Positions 9,372 to 19,271 of a DNA stretch of 64,000 nt are shown here, piece by piece. Numbering within the stretch: position 1 is the first letter of the stretch; every line of letters starts with the position of its first letter. A model generated the notes under the pieces. It did no database searches. It saw only the letters and a list, made by a program, of their open reading frames with translations, and was not told where the DNA came from. The stretch covers positions 3,162,001-3,226,000 of the forward strand of contig NZ_JADQDK010000001.1 in assembly GCF_019263705.2 (NCBI RefSeq), read 5' to 3'. The DNA comes from Pseudonocardia abyssalis. GTDB taxonomy: Bacteria; Actinomycetota; Actinomycetes; Mycobacteriales; Pseudonocardiaceae. The position numbers and the translations under genes were made by a program.

Positions 9372-10157
9372 TCACCCGTCGGCGAAGGACAGGATGGCGC
9401 CCGCGACGAGATCCGGTGCCGTGGCGAGGGCCGCGTGCGCCTGCCCCGGCAGCACGGTGACCGTCGCGCGGGGCAGGGCCGCGGCCACCGCGGCCGTCGA
9501 GGCCCGCAGCGACGGGCCGGAGACCGCGCCGTCGAGCAGCAGGACCGGGGCGGTGACCGTGTCCCAGGCGAGGGCGGGGGACATCGCCTGCAGCCCGCGT
9601 ATCTCGCGCGGCCAGGTGTGCACCAGCGAGAGCCACAGCGGCCACGCCGGACCGGCCCGCAGCCCCGCGATCGCCTCCGGCGGCATCTGCACCAGCTCGC
9701 GCAGCGCGAACCTCAGCGCGCCGTCCCGGTCACCGGCGGCGATCAGCGCCTCGATCGCGTCGACCCCGGGATCGGGGACGCCCACGGCCGACCACGGCGG
9801 CTCGTAGAGGACCGTCCGGGTGACCGGCATCCCGCGGGACACCGCGATCAGCAGGCAGACCGCGCCCGACGAGTGGGCCGCGAAACCGACCGGCCCACCG
9901 AAGGACGCGGCGACGGCGGCCAGGTCGTCGGCCTCCCGCCCCAGCGAGTACGGGAGCGTGTCGCCCGAGTCCCCCTTGCCGCGGCGGTCGAGCAGCCAGC
10001 AGGCGAAGCGCCCGTCGAGCCGGGCCGCGACCTCGGCCCACGCCTGCCGGACGTTCACCGCGCCCGGCACCAGCACCAGGTCCTCGGGGCCGCCGGTGAC
10101 CCGCTCGATGGCCAGCTCGGTTCCGTCCCCCGACTCGACGTAGCGCAGTTCCGACAT
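9372..10157 (-). CDS. alpha/beta-fold hydrolase
   Basis: The 261-residue protein begins at ATG (MSELRYVESG) after a clear GGAGGA ribosome site seven bases upstream. The nucleophile elbow reads AAHSSGAV with Ser96, an Asp is present in LLLDGAVSG, and a catalytic His lies in GQAHAAL near the end. LLDRRGKGDSGDT (55-67) is characteristic of small actinobacterial alpha/beta hydrolases. The substrate is unknown. It lies 50 bp upstream of the ABC ATPase gene on the same strand and could be cotranscribed. Confidence 0.85.
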   Translation of the reverse strand: MSELRYVESGDGTELAIERVTGGPEDLVLVPGAVNVRQAWAEVAARLDGRFACWLLDRRGKGDSGDTLPYSLGREADDLAAVAASFGGPVGFAAHSSGAVCLLIAVSRGMPVTRTVLYEPPWSAVGVPDPGVDAIEALIAAGDRDGALRFALRELVQMPPEAIAGLRAGPAWPLWLSLVHTWPREIRGLQAMSPALAWDTVTAPVLLLDGAVSGPSLRASTAAVAAALPRATVTVLPGQAHAALATAPDLVAGAILSFADG

Positions 10158-10213
10158 CGCGCACTCCTCCGTGACGGCTCGTCGGGCAGAGCGGCCCGCC
10201 GGCGGCCCGATAC

Positions 10214-10729
10214 TCACAGGACGAGCTGGAACCAGTGCTCGTCGCGGCGATCGTCCGGGCCCAGGTGCAGGGCGCCCCGCCAGACACCGGCCGCGGTCCA
10301 GCCGCGGGCGGTGTAGAACGCGGGCAGGGGCGTCCCGCCGCGGGCGGAGAGCAGCAGCTGCTCCAGGCCGAGTGCGCGGGCGTGCGCGACGGCGGCGGTC
10401 AGCAGCGCGGAGCCCCAGCCGCGGCCCTGCCGGGACGGGTCGACCATCAGCCGGATCACCTCGGCCCGGTGCGCGACCCGCGGACCCGGTCCGGGTCGCA
10501 GGAACACCGTGCCGACGAGGTCGTCGCCCTCGGTGATCGCGAGCAGGTGCAGGCGCCCGGCGGCGACCTCGTCGACGGCGTCCTGCGCGGCCGCGAGGAT
10601 CTCGCGCTCGGGCGAGTCGGGCAGGAATGCGACGGCGCCGCCGGCCCGGCTGACCGCCAGCCACAGGCGGTGCAGCGCGGCCACCGACGGCGCGGGGGAG
10701 ACGACCTCGATCAGAGGTTCGGGAACCAC
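10214..10729 (-). CDS. GNAT family N-acetyltransferase
   Basis: The 171-residue product shows the GNAT acetyl-CoA binding region [20 protein letters not shown] (R-x2-G-x-G/A type loop RQGRGWG) followed by [12 protein letters not shown] and a C-terminal [11 protein letters not shown], all typical of the fold. The acceptor is unknown. The best start is a GTG that overlaps the end of ndk by 19 bp; longer frames through ndk are shadow sequence. It is probably translated from the ndk transcript. Confidence 0.8.
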   Translation of the reverse strand: MVPEPLIEVVSPAPSVAALHRLWLAVSRAGGAVAFLPDSPEREILAAAQDAVDEVAAGRLHLLAITEGDDLVGTVFLRPGPGPRVAHRAEVIRLMVDPSRQGRGWGSALLTAAVAHARALGLEQLLLSARGGTPLPAFYTARGWTAAGVWRGALHLGPDDRRDEHWFQLVL

Positions 10730-11121
10730 AGCTTGATCTCGCGGGCCGAGCTCTCCGGCGAGTCGGATCCGTGCACCAGGTTGAACTGGGTCTCCAGGCC
10801 GAAGTCGCCGCGGATGGTGCCGGGCGTGGCCTTCTCGACGGGGTCGGTGCCGCCGGCGAGCTGACGCCACGCCGCGATGGCGCGCGGACCCTCGACCACG
10901 GCGGAGAGCACCGGGCCGGAGGTGATGAACTCCAGGAGCGAGTCGAAGAAGGGCTTGCCGTCGTGCTCGGCGTAGTGCTGGGCGGCCGTCTCGCGGTCGA
11001 CGGTGCGGAGCTCGAGGGCGACGATGTCGAGGCCCTTGCGCTCGATACGGGCGAGGACCTCCCCGATGAGCTTGCGCGAGACGCCGTCGGGCTTGACGAG
11101 GACCAGGGTGCGTTCAGTCAC
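10711..11121 (-). CDS. ndk: nucleoside diphosphate kinase
   Basis: The enzyme transfers phosphate between nucleoside triphosphates and diphosphates through a phospho-histidine. The 136-residue protein has the exact family length, starts at GTG ([14 protein letters not shown]), and contains the substrate Lys10, Arg86 in AWRQLAG and the active-site His117 in FNLVHGSDS. In mycobacteria ndk follows valS, folC and a small membrane protein gene; the same order is found here on the minus strand, with one extra DM13 gene inserted just upstream. Confidence 0.96.
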   Translation of the reverse strand: MTERTLVLVKPDGVSRKLIGEVLARIERKGLDIVALELRTVDRETAAQHYAEHDGKPFFDSLLEFITSGPVLSAVVEGPRAIAAWRQLAGGTDPVEKATPGTIRGDFGLETQFNLVHGSDSPESSAREIKLWFPNL

Positions 11122-11149
11122 GCGGCCGAGGGTAGCGAGGCCCCCACGG

Positions 11150-11227
11150 CCCCACCGCACCGCCGTCGCCGGGACCGCACCGCCGTCCGGGCGGCGGTGC
11201 GGAGGACACGACGGCGGTGCGGTGGGG
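11150..11227 (-). terminator. nested perfect inverted repeats after the DM13 gene
   Basis: A 19-bp perfect inverted repeat (11150-11168 with 11209-11227) encloses a second perfect 10-bp one (11175-11184 with 11193-11202). It begins at the base next to the DM13 stop codon and lies upstream of ndk. There is no U-tract, as is usual in actinobacteria. It may act as a terminator or attenuator between the two genes. The arm motif resembles the palindromic repeats near 36.2-36.6 kb. Confidence 0.6.
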
Positions 11228-11827
11228 TCAGGTCGCCGGGACCAGCTCGGCCGCGGCGAAGGAGACGTCGAAGCGGTCGCACCAGATGCTGACGCTCGTG
11301 AGGTCGCCCAGGTCCGCCTCGGCGGGGACGGCGTAGTTCGAGCTGCCCCTGTTGCCCTTCAGCTCACCCAGGTCCTCGTACGCGCCGTCGTCGAAGACGT
11401 GCCAGCCGGCCCGTCCCTCGAGCACCGGGGCATCGGTGAGCCACACCTTCAGCAGCGGCCCGTCGCTGGTGTCGAGGTCCTCCAGCCGCAGCACCCGCGA
11501 GCCGTCGGGCAGCTCCAGCACCACCACCGACCCGGAGCTCGCGTGCTCGTGGCTGATCAGTTCCCCGCGGGCCAGCTCGACCGGCCCGGACGCGACCGGC
11601 TCGACGGCGGGGGCCACGCTCGGCGCAGCGGGTCCGGCCGACGCAACGGGCCCGGCCGGGTCGGCGGGCGCCGCGACGGCGACCGGGGCCGCCACCGTGG
11701 GCACCGCCTCGTCCACCGTCCGGTCGACGAACAGCTTCCACGGCTGGAACACCGAGACGGCGACGACGACGAGTACGGCGACGACGCAGAGTCCGATGAG
11801 GACGGTGGGGCGACGCAGGAGGGCCAC
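11228..11827 (-). CDS. membrane-anchored DM13 domain protein
   Basis: The 199-residue protein has one N-terminal transmembrane helix or uncleaved signal (about 8-30), a Pro/Ala-rich linker (35-80) and a C-terminal DM13 domain (about 85-198). The domain shows [46 protein letters not shown] and a single conserved Cys in [15 protein letters not shown]13 domains are thought to serve in extracytoplasmic redox or adhesion roles. The gene interrupts the otherwise conserved valS-folC-DUF4233-ndk order and is followed by a strong nested hairpin. Confidence 0.8.
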   Translation of the reverse strand: MALLRRPTVLIGLCVVAVLVVVAVSVFQPWKLFVDRTVDEAVPTVAAPVAVAAPADPAGPVASAGPAAPSVAPAVEPVASGPVELARGELISHEHASSGSVVVLELPDGSRVLRLEDLDTSDGPLLKVWLTDAPVLEGRAGWHVFDDGAYEDLGELKGNRGSSNYAVPAEADLGDLTSVSIWCDRFDVSFAAAELVPAT

Positions 11828-11862
11828 GCGACGATCCTGCCCGGAAGCGGGCCGGATGTCCC

Positions 11863-12240
11863 TTACGACTCGGGAACCTGCTGGCTCGGCAGCTCGCCGC
11901 GCTCCATCCGCAGCGCGACGTCGCGGCGCAGGAACAACAGCCCCGCCCAGACCAGCACGAACACGATGCCCATGATCGCCAGCGCGGGTACCAGGAAGCC
12001 GCAGAGCAGTACCGCGACCTGCAGCGCGAGGGCGACGGCGAGCCCGAACGGCCGCCGCTGCAGCCCGGACGCGACGATCATCGCGACGGCCACGGCGGCG
12101 ATCAGCGCGACCCCGAGCGGGGTGGCCCCGCCCCCGAACTTGGGCAGGACGAGCAGCGCGAGCAGCACCACGATCGACTCCAGGACCAGGGTGGCCGCGA
12201 ACACCCCCCGGATCCCCTTCATGGGGTCGGGAGCCGTCAC
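11863..12240 (-). CDS. DUF4233 family small membrane protein
   Basis: The 125-residue product has four hydrophobic segments (about 13-31, 37-55, 65-82 and 87-105), followed by a charged tail. It matches in size and position the small membrane protein coded between folC and ndk in mycobacteria and other actinobacteria (DUF4233). The GTG start overlaps the folC stop by four bases (GTGA), showing coupled translation. The function is unknown. Confidence 0.85.
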   Translation of the reverse strand: MTAPDPMKGIRGVFAATLVLESIVVLLALLVLPKFGGGATPLGVALIAAVAVAMIVASGLQRRPFGLAVALALQVAVLLCGFLVPALAIMGIVFVLVWAGLLFLRRDVALRMERGELPSQQVPES

Positions 12241-13697
12241 GACGGCTCCTTCCCGAAGACCGTGCGCGTCTCCCCCGCGGTGACGACCGACCCGGTGACG
12301 ATCACTCCGACCCCGGACTCGCCACCCTCCTCGGCCAGCTCCCCCGCCTGCTCGATCGCGGTGCGCAGCACCGGCTCGACGCTCACGCGCTCGGGCCCGA
12401 ACACCTCGGTGGCGAGTGCTCCGAGCTCGTCGGCGTCCATCGCGCGCGACGAGGAGTTGGCCGTGACGACGACCTCGTGCAGCACCGGTTCGAGCTCGGC
12501 GAGGATGCCGCGCGCGTCCTTGTCGCGCATGACGCCGAGCACGCCGACGAGCCGGGTGAACCGGAACTCGCTCATCAGCGCGGCGGCGAGCGCACGGGCG
12601 CCGTGCGGATTGTGGGCGGCGTCGACGAGCACCGTGGGCACGCCCTGACCGGCCGCGACCCGCTCCAGGCGCCCCGGCGAGGACACCCCGGCGAACGCGG
12701 CCCGCACGGCGTCGGGATCCAGCGGCTGCTTCGGCCCGGCGCCGATCAGCGCCTCGGCGGCGGCGAGGGCGAGCGCGGCGTTGGACGCCTGGTGCTCGCC
12801 GTGCAGCGGCAGGAAGATGTCGTCGTACATGCCGGACAGGCCGCGCAACGCGAGCCGCTGCCCGCCGACCGCGATCTCCCGCTCCGCCACACCGAACTCC
12901 GCGCCCTCGCGGGCCACCTGCGCGTCGACCTCGACGCAGCGCTCCAGCAGCACCGCCGCGACGTCCTTGTCCTGCGTGGCGAGCACCGCGACGGACCCGG
13001 GCTTGATGATCCCGGCCTTCTCGCGGGCGATGCCCAGGACGTCGGTGCCGAGGAACTCGGCGTGGTCGAGCCCGATCGGCGTGATCACGGCGACGGTGGC
13101 GTCGGCGACGTTGGTGGCGTCCCACGTGCCGCCCAGCCCGACCTCGACGATCCCGGCCTCGACGGGCGCATCGGCGAACGCGGCGAACCCCATCGCGGTG
13201 AGCACCTCGAACTTGGAGAGCTTGCCGTACTTCGCGTCGACGATGTCCAGGAACGGCTCGACGTCGCGGTAGACGCTCACGTACCGCTCGGGCGTGACCG
13301 GCCGGTTGTCGATGTTGATGCGCTCGGTGGCCCGCTGCAGGTGCGGGCTGGTGTACCGACCGGTGCGCAGGCCGATCTCGGTGAGCAGCGCGTCGACCAT
13401 CCGGGCCGTCGACGTCTTGCCGTTGGTGCCGGTCAGGTGCACGACCGGGTAGCCCCGGTGCGGCTCCCCCAGCACGTCGACGAGCGCCGCGATCCGCTCC
13501 GTCGACGGCTCCATGACGGTCTCGGGCCAGCGCCGGTCGAGCTCGGCCTCGACGGCGAGGAACTCCGCGAAGCTCGCCACGCTCGACGTGGCCGGGATGA
13601 CGTCCGGGGTGTCGCCGCCGCGGATCGCGTCCAGGACGTGGGAGATGACGGCGTCCTCGGGCTCGGGGATCGCCCCGTCACCCTCGGGCCCCGTCAC
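12237..13697 (-). CDS. folC: bifunctional folylpolyglutamate synthase/dihydrofolate synthase
   Basis: FolC adds glutamate to dihydropteroate and to folates in an ATP-dependent Mur-ligase-type reaction. The 486-residue protein shows the P-loop [16 protein letters not shown], the central-domain motif [23 protein letters not shown] and the C-terminal DAAHNPHG. It starts at GTG in a GTGA overlap with the valS stop. The first 40 residues (acidic, before the conserved part) are an extension typical of actinobacterial FolC. Confidence 0.95.
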   Translation of the reverse strand: MTGPEGDGAIPEPEDAVISHVLDAIRGGDTPDVIPATSSVASFAEFLAVEAELDRRWPETVMEPSTERIAALVDVLGEPHRGYPVVHLTGTNGKTSTARMVDALLTEIGLRTGRYTSPHLQRATERINIDNRPVTPERYVSVYRDVEPFLDIVDAKYGKLSKFEVLTAMGFAAFADAPVEAGIVEVGLGGTWDATNVADATVAVITPIGLDHAEFLGTDVLGIAREKAGIIKPGSVAVLATQDKDVAAVLLERCVEVDAQVAREGAEFGVAEREIAVGGQRLALRGLSGMYDDIFLPLHGEHQASNAALALAAAEALIGAGPKQPLDPDAVRAAFAGVSSPGRLERVAAGQGVPTVLVDAAHNPHGARALAAALMSEFRFTRLVGVLGVMRDKDARGILAELEPVLHEVVVTANSSSRAMDADELGALATEVFGPERVSVEPVLRTAIEQAGELAEEGGESGVGVIVTGSVVTAGETRTVFGKEPS

Positions 13698-16309
13698 GAG
13701 GGGAGGGCCGCGAGCCGGGCGGTGACCCGCTCGATGTCGGCGACTGCGGTGGCCCGCCGCGCCCGGATGCCCTCGACGACCTTCTCCGGCGCACCCCCGA
13801 CGAACTTCGGGTTGCCGAGCTTCTTGTCGGCGGCGTCGAGCTCCTTCTGCGCGGCGGCGAGGTCGCGGCCCAGCCGGGCGCGTTCGGCGGCCACGTCGAT
13901 GGCGCCCGAGGTGTCGAGCTCGACGTGGACGGTGCCACCGCTGAGGGCGACCTCCAGCGTCGCGGTGGCCGCGAAGTCGTCGGCGGGGGCGTCGAGGCGG
14001 ACCAGCGAGGAGAGCGCAGCACGGTGCGCGCCGAGCCCGGCCTCGTCGAGCCCGACCAGGCGGGCGGCGACGCGGCGCACGTCGGGCACGCGCTGCTCGG
14101 TGCGGAAACGGCGCACCTCGGTGGCCAGCTTCTGCAGCGCCGCGATCCGGGCGGCCGCACCGGCGTCGACGGGACGGCCGGCGTCGGTCGGCCAGTCGGC
14201 GACGACGACGGACTCGCCGCCCGTGAGCCCCTGCCACAGCGCCTCGGTGATGAACGGGATCACCGGGTGCAGCATGCGCAGCAGGGCGTCGAGGACGTGG
14301 CCGAGGACCGCACGGGTGCCGTCGGCGGTGGCCTCGTCGGCGAGCTGCGGCTTGGCCAGCTCGAGGTACCACGCGCAGAACTCGTCCCACGTGAAGTGGT
14401 AGAGCGCCTCGGTGGCCTTGGCGAACTGGAAGTCCTCCAGCAGGGCGTCGACCTGGTCACGCACCTGCGCCAGGCGCCCGAGGATCCAGGCGTCGGCGTC
14501 GGTGGGCTCCGCGGGCAGCGGCAGCGCGGGCGAGGCGTGGTTGCCGATCGCCAGGCGTGTGGCGTTCCACAGCTTCGTGCCGAAGCTGCGGGCGGCGAGG
14601 ACGGCCTCGTCGCCGATCGGCATGTCGGTGCCCGGGTTGGCCCCGCGGGCCAGTGCGAACCGCACGGCGTCGGTGCCGTAGGCGTCCATCCACGCCACCG
14701 GGTCGACGGTGTTGCCTGCCGACTTCGACATCTTCTTGCCGTGCGCGTCGCGGACCATGCCGTGCAGGGCGATGGTGTCGAAGGGCCGCTCGCCCATCGC
14801 GTAGTGGCCCATCATCATCATCCGGGCGACCCAGAAGAAGAGGATGTCGTAGCCCGTGACCAGCACGGACGTCGGATAGAACTTCTCCAGGTCCGGCGTC
14901 GCGTCGGGCCAGCCCAGCGTGGAGAACGGCCACAGGCCCGACGAGAACCAGGTGTCGAGGACGTCCTCGTCCTGCGTGTAGCCGGCGGGCGGCTGCTCGT
15001 CGGGGCCGACGCAGACGACCTCGCCGTCGGGGCCGTACCAGACCGGGATGCGGTGGCCCCACCACAGCTGCCGGGAGATGCACCAGTCGTGCATGTTGTC
15101 GACCCAGCCGAACCAGCGGGCCTCCATCTCCTTCGGGTGGACCGCGACGGAGCCGTCGCGCACGGCGTCGCCCGCGACCTGCGCGAGCGGCCCGACCTTC
15201 ACCCACCACTGCAGCGACAGGCGCGGCTCGATGGGCTCCTTGTTGCCGCGGCTCGAGTGCCCGACGCTGTGCAGGTAGGGCCGCTTCTCCGCGACGATCC
15301 GGCCCTGCGCGGCCAGCGCCTCGCGGACCTTCACCCTGGCCTCGAACCGGTCCATGCCGTCGAACTCGGTGCCCGTGCCCGCGATCCGCCCGGACTCGTC
15401 CATGATCGTCGGCATCGGCAGGCCGTGGCGGCGGCCGATCTCGAAGTCGTTGGGGTCGTGGGCCGGGGTCACCTTGACCGCACCCGTCCCGAACTCCGGG
15501 TCGACGTGCTCGTCGGCGACGATCCGGATCATGCGCCCGACCAGCGGCAGCTCGATCTCGGTGCCGACGAGGTGGGCGTAGCGCTCGTCGTCGGGGTGCA
15601 CGGCGACGGCCGTGTCGCCCAGCATCGTCTCGACGCGGGTGGTGGCGACGACGATCGCGTCGTCGCCGTCGCCGTAGCGCATGGAGACGAGCTCGCCCTC
15701 GACCTCGCGGTGCTCGACCTCCACGTCGGAGAGCACGCTGCGCATCTCCGGGGACCAGTTGACGAGCCGCTCCGCGCGGTAGATCAGGCCCTCGTCGAAG
15801 AGGCGCTTGAAGATCGTGAGGACCGCGCGGTTGGAGCGCTTGTCCATCGTGAAGCGCTCGCGGCTCCAGTCGACGCTGTCGCCGAGGCGGCGCATCTGGG
15901 CGAGGATCGCGCCGCCGTGCTCGGCCTTCCAGTCCCAGGTGCGCTCGATGAACGCCTCCCGGCCGAGCTCGCGACGGCTCGTGCCCTCGGCGGCGAGCGC
16001 CTTCTCCACCAGCGCGTGCACGGCGATCGAGGCGTGGTCCATGCCGGGCAGCCACAGCGTCTCGTAGCCCTGCATGCGGCGGCGGCGGACCAGGATGTCG
16101 ATCAGCGTGTGCTCGAACGCGTGCCCGATGTGCAGGCTGCCGGTGACGTTGGGCGGCGGGATGACGATGCAGAACGGCGGCTTGTCGCTCTCCGCGTCGG
16201 CGGTGAAGTACCCGGCGTCGACCCAGCCCTGGTACATGCCGCCCTCTACCTCGCCCGGGTTCCACTGGGCGGGGAGGTCGGCCGTGCGCGGGGGGAGGGT
16301 GTCGGTCAC
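13694..16309 (-). CDS. valS: valyl-tRNA synthetase
   Basis: This 871-residue class I enzyme charges tRNA-Val. It has the HIGH signature at 60-63 ([13 protein letters not shown]), the editing domain (about 200-340, [19 protein letters not shown]), the KMSKS loop at 526-530, an anticodon-binding region (about 600-780) and the C-terminal coiled coil of ValS enzymes (about 808-868, Ala/Glu/Lys-rich). Length and motif spacing are normal. It heads the minus-strand operon valS-folC-DUF4233. No T-box-like leader was recognised. Confidence 0.97.
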   Translation of the reverse strand: MTDTLPPRTADLPAQWNPGEVEGGMYQGWVDAGYFTADAESDKPPFCIVIPPPNVTGSLHIGHAFEHTLIDILVRRRRMQGYETLWLPGMDHASIAVHALVEKALAAEGTSRRELGREAFIERTWDWKAEHGGAILAQMRRLGDSVDWSRERFTMDKRSNRAVLTIFKRLFDEGLIYRAERLVNWSPEMRSVLSDVEVEHREVEGELVSMRYGDGDDAIVVATTRVETMLGDTAVAVHPDDERYAHLVGTEIELPLVGRMIRIVADEHVDPEFGTGAVKVTPAHDPNDFEIGRRHGLPMPTIMDESGRIAGTGTEFDGMDRFEARVKVREALAAQGRIVAEKRPYLHSVGHSSRGNKEPIEPRLSLQWWVKVGPLAQVAGDAVRDGSVAVHPKEMEARWFGWVDNMHDWCISRQLWWGHRIPVWYGPDGEVVCVGPDEQPPAGYTQDEDVLDTWFSSGLWPFSTLGWPDATPDLEKFYPTSVLVTGYDILFFWVARMMMMGHYAMGERPFDTIALHGMVRDAHGKKMSKSAGNTVDPVAWMDAYGTDAVRFALARGANPGTDMPIGDEAVLAARSFGTKLWNATRLAIGNHASPALPLPAEPTDADAWILGRLAQVRDQVDALLEDFQFAKATEALYHFTWDEFCAWYLELAKPQLADEATADGTRAVLGHVLDALLRMLHPVIPFITEALWQGLTGGESVVVADWPTDAGRPVDAGAAARIAALQKLATEVRRFRTEQRVPDVRRVAARLVGLDEAGLGAHRAALSSLVRLDAPADDFAATATLEVALSGGTVHVELDTSGAIDVAAERARLGRDLAAAQKELDAADKKLGNPKFVGGAPEKVVEGIRARRATAVADIERVTARLAALPS

Positions 16310-16345
16310 CCCACCAAGTCTACGAGCCGCCGTCGACCGGCTTGT

Positions 16346-17083
16346 TCAGGAGGGCAGGAAGGCGGCGTGCAGGCGGTCGAAGCCGAGGGTGCGGCCCAGG
16401 GTCCGGGCCCCGATGCGGGCCGGGTCCAGCGCGCGGATCTGGCCGCTGGTGGGTTCGTAGACCTTCCAGTCGCCGTCCTGCAGGCCGATGGCCATGACGT
16501 AGTGCCGCGGGATCGCCGGGCCCACCAGCAGCGGCACCGGGCGCCCCGCACGCAGGGCCACACCGACGGCCTCGACGACGTCGGCGACGTCGCGCGCGTC
16601 CCGGTCGTCGACGAGCCGGACGCGGTACGGGCCGGCGGCGGGCACGTTGCGGCGCAGCCAGCGGACGATCCCCCACGGCGGGGTGCCGAACGCCCGCGGC
16701 CACAACCCGGCCGACTCGCGGTGCACCTGCTTCTGCCGTGCGTCGTAGCGCGCGGAGAACCCCGGGCTCACCGCGGGCGCGGGGGCCGTCCCGCGCTCCC
16801 CCACCGCCGCGCGGCCGTCGGGAACACCCGCCGGCCCGTCGAGCCGGCGCATCTCGTCCGGGTCGGCCCACGCCGCGAGCGCGACGAGGACCGCGCTGCC
16901 GCAGGTGGTGCCGTCCATCTGGTCGAGGACGACACCGGCGCGGCGCTGGTCGCCGAGGCGGTCCGACAGCAGCGGGTTGCGGCCCGCCGCGAGCGGTCGC
17001 ACCGCCGCCACGGGCACCACCGCGGGCCGCAACGAGCGCCCCAGCACCTGGATCCGACGGGCGATCCCGCTGACCGTGCGCAT
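16346..17083 (-). CDS. uncharacterised protein with a possible papain/C39-like cysteine peptidase fold
   Basis: The 245-residue protein is not a family I can name. It contains MDGTTCGSAVLVAL with Cys61 at the start of a helix and, near the end, IPRHYVMAIGLQDGDWKVYE with His194 followed by a strand and a possible Asn/Asp-equivalent turn (YEPTSG). Cys-helix followed by His-strand is the arrangement of papain-fold and C39-type peptidases, or of transglutaminase-like proteins; an inactive or non-peptidase role is equally possible. No signal peptide or membrane helix is clear, although the N terminus is basic. It lies 36 bp downstream of valS in coordinates and is divergent from nothing nearby. 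Confidence 0.6.
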   Translation of the reverse strand: MRTVSGIARRIQVLGRSLRPAVVPVAAVRPLAAGRNPLLSDRLGDQRRAGVVLDQMDGTTCGSAVLVALAAWADPDEMRRLDGPAGVPDGRAAVGERGTAPAPAVSPGFSARYDARQKQVHRESAGLWPRAFGTPPWGIVRWLRRNVPAAGPYRVRLVDDRDARDVADVVEAVGVALRAGRPVPLLVGPAIPRHYVMAIGLQDGDWKVYEPTSGQIRALDPARIGARTLGRTLGFDRLHAAFLPS

Positions 17084-17261
17084 GCCCGTCTCCCTCCGAC
17101 ACAGCTACTGCGGTGCAAGCCTAACGACCGAGCGGGCGACGCGCGCGCGTCCCGGATCGGTGCCGCGCCGCCGACCTGACCACCACGGCCCGTACACGGA
17201 CCTTCTGCGCACCGTGACCGCCGCCTCGGCCCGACCGGGAGCGACCCCCGACGGCCCCGTC

Positions 17262-17317
17262 CATGATCACCGGTCGGGCGTGTGTCCGGCCGGGAACGCG
17301 CCGATACGGTGATCATG
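17262..17317 (-). terminator. 11-bp perfect inverted repeat at the end of the efflux gene
   Basis: Arms at 17262-17272 and 17307-17317 are perfect complements separated by 34 bases, with G/C-rich sequence between them. The structure overlaps the MFS stop codon. It may be a terminator or an operator; the long loop weakens the first reading. Confidence 0.4.
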
Positions 17318-18599
17318 GCTCGATCTCGCCGCCGGGCAGCAGCGGCCCCGGTGGCTCCGCCGGCTCGGGTACCGACCCGGCCCGCCACAGCGATCGCCGG
17401 TCCAGCGACCACGACACCGCCCCGAGACCCACGGCGACCGCAGCGAGGCCGACCCCGAGCCACGCGGGCGCGGTGTAGCCGAGCCCGGCCGCGATGAGGA
17501 GGCCGCCGAACAGCGGGCCGAGCGTGTTGCCGACGTTGAACGCCGCCGTGTTCGCCGCGCTCGCCAACGTCGGCGCGCTCCCGGCGAGGGCGAACACGCG
17601 CCCGTTCAGCGGTGCGGCGGCGACGAACGCGACCAGCCCGAGCAGCAGCACCGCCGACACGACGACCACCGGCACGGCGGCGGCCACCGCCACCACGGCG
17701 AGCAGCACACCGGCGGCGGCCAGGGCGCCGAACAGCGTCGACCAGGGGTGCGCGTCGCCGAGCCGCCCGCCGACCAGCACCCCGACGAGCCCGCCGACGC
17801 CGTAGGCGAACAGCACCGCGGGCACCCACCCGGATGCGAGACCGGTGACCTCGGTCAGCAGCGGGGCGATGTAGCCGAACGTCGCGATCACCGAGGTCTG
17901 GTAGAACGCCGTGGTCGTCAGCGCGAGCCACAGCCGGCCGCGCCGGAACGCGACGACCTCGTCCGCCAGGCGCGGCGCGGGCATCCCGACGGGGCGCTCC
18001 CCCACGGTGGCGAGCACGCCGGCGACGCCGAGCAGCGCGAGCCCGGCGACCGACCAGAACGCCGACCGCCAGCCGAACGCCTGCCCGACGAGCGTGCCCA
18101 GCGGAACCCCGGCGACGGCCGCGACGGTGAGCCCGGCGAGCAGCACAGACAGCGCGCGGGTGCGCGCGCCCGCCGGCACCGAGGTGACGGTGACGACGGC
18201 GGCCACCGCCCAGAACGCCCCGGTCGCGACGGCGGTGCCGACCCGGGCGACCAGCATGACTGTGTAGTCCTGCGCGAGCGCCCCGATCACGTGCCCGGCG
18301 ACGAACACCGCCAGCGCCCCGACGAGCGTGACCCGCCAGGGCAGGTGCAGCGTCAGCACCGCCATCACCGGCGCCCCGACGATCATGCCGACCGCGAACG
18401 CCGAGATCAGGTAGCCGGCCTGCGGGATCGTCACCGCCAGGTCCGCGGCCAGCTCCGGCAGCAGCCCGGCGATCATGAACTCGCTGGTGCCGAGCGCGAA
18501 GATCGCCAGTGCGAGTACCGGGACGACGACGGGTATCCGGGACCGGGTGGTCGTCACGTCGGGCACGTAGGGGTGCAGCACCCGGGCCGGCGCGGTCAT
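17313..18599 (-). CDS. MFS drug/arabinose-type efflux transporter (DHA1, Cmx/CmrA-like)
   Basis: The 428-residue permease has 12 predicted helices and begins its membrane part with FALGTSEFMIAGLLPELAAD, the signature of the Cmx/CmrA-like chloramphenicol-efflux branch of DHA1 transporters. Motif A between helices 2 and 3 and motif C (GVPLGTLVGQAFGWR) are present. The ATG follows a GGGGGA ribosome site. It is divergent from the PPOX gene across a 246-bp spacer. The exported compound is unknown; sugar or drug efflux are both possible for this family. Confidence 0.85.
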   Translation of the reverse strand: MTAPARVLHPYVPDVTTTRSRIPVVVPVLALAIFALGTSEFMIAGLLPELAADLAVTIPQAGYLISAFAVGMIVGAPVMAVLTLHLPWRVTLVGALAVFVAGHVIGALAQDYTVMLVARVGTAVATGAFWAVAAVVTVTSVPAGARTRALSVLLAGLTVAAVAGVPLGTLVGQAFGWRSAFWSVAGLALLGVAGVLATVGERPVGMPAPRLADEVVAFRRGRLWLALTTTAFYQTSVIATFGYIAPLLTEVTGLASGWVPAVLFAYGVGGLVGVLVGGRLGDAHPWSTLFGALAAAGVLLAVVAVAAAVPVVVVSAVLLLGLVAFVAAAPLNGRVFALAGSAPTLASAANTAAFNVGNTLGPLFGGLLIAAGLGYTAPAWLGVGLAAVAVGLGAVSWSLDRRSLWRAGSVPEPAEPPGPLLPGGEIEP

Positions 18600-18632
18600 T
18601 CCCCCGGGCCGCCCGCCAGGCCGGGCTGTCAA

Positions 18633-18661
18633 CGTAGGGGTTGTCGGCGTAGGGGTTGTCG
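18633..18661. repeat. two 14-bp direct repeats with 15-bp period
   Basis: The sequence cgtaggggttgtcg occurs at 18633-18646 and again at 18648-18661 in the spacer between the divergent MFS and PPOX genes. In one minus-strand frame the repeats read as DNPYADNPYVD, a protein-like string, so they may be a remnant of an older coding sequence rather than operators. Confidence 0.5.
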
Positions 18662-18845
18662 TAGCGCTCCTGGGCCGGGGCGATCTCGCTGCGCGGTGCG
18701 ACGCTCCGGTCATCGGGAACAGCTCGGTGGTGCTGCGGTGCACGTGCGGCGGTGCGCCGTCGGCCGCGCAGTGGGGGCTCGTGTGGTGGGCGGCGGGCGG
18801 GACGGCCCGGGTCCGGGAGCTGGCGGCGGACCCTAGGCTCGCGAC

Positions 18846-19268
18846 ATGAGCGATTTGACCCCGGAGATCCGCGCGTTCCTCTCGTCCGGCACCCGCACCG
18901 GCAAGCTCGGCTACGTCGCCGCCGACGGCCGCCCGCTGGTCGCCCCGATCTGGTTCCTCGTCGAGGGCGACGACCTGCTGTTCAACACCGGAGCGACGAC
19001 GGCGAAGGGGCGGGCGATCGCGCGCGACCCGCGGCTGGTGATCTGCGTCGACTCCGAGGACCCGCCGTTCGGGTTCGTGCAGGTCCAGGGCGTCGCGCAC
19101 ACCTCGGAGGACCCTGCGGAGCTGCTGCGCTCCGCCACCGCGCTCGGCGCGCGCTACATGGGCGAGGATCGCGCCGAGGAGTTCGGGAGGCGCAACGGCG
19201 TACCCGGCGAGCTCCTCGTGCGCCTGGTCCCGACGAAGGTCATCGCCCAGCTGGACATGACGGCCTGA
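18846..19268 (+). CDS. PPOX-class F420-dependent oxidoreductase
   Basis: The 140-residue split-barrel protein resembles the pyridoxamine-5'-phosphate-oxidase-like, F420-using enzymes of actinobacteria. It shows TGKLGYVAADGRPLVAPIWF, LLFNTGATTAKGRAIARDPR and FVQVQGVAH, all typical of the FDOR-B type fold that binds coenzyme F420 along a Lys/Thr-lined groove. The physiological substrate is unknown. F420 rather than FMN use is inferred from family resemblance. Confidence 0.85.
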   Translation: MSDLTPEIRAFLSSGTRTGKLGYVAADGRPLVAPIWFLVEGDDLLFNTGATTAKGRAIARDPRLVICVDSEDPPFGFVQVQGVAHTSEDPAELLRSATALGARYMGEDRAEEFGRRNGVPGELLVRLVPTKVIAQLDMTA

Positions 19269-19271
19269 CCG

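Noticed and set aside
16310..16345. Search for a T-box or other leader near valS
   Set aside because: The region upstream of valS (above 16309) is only a short spacer without T-box features or a stem-loop series.
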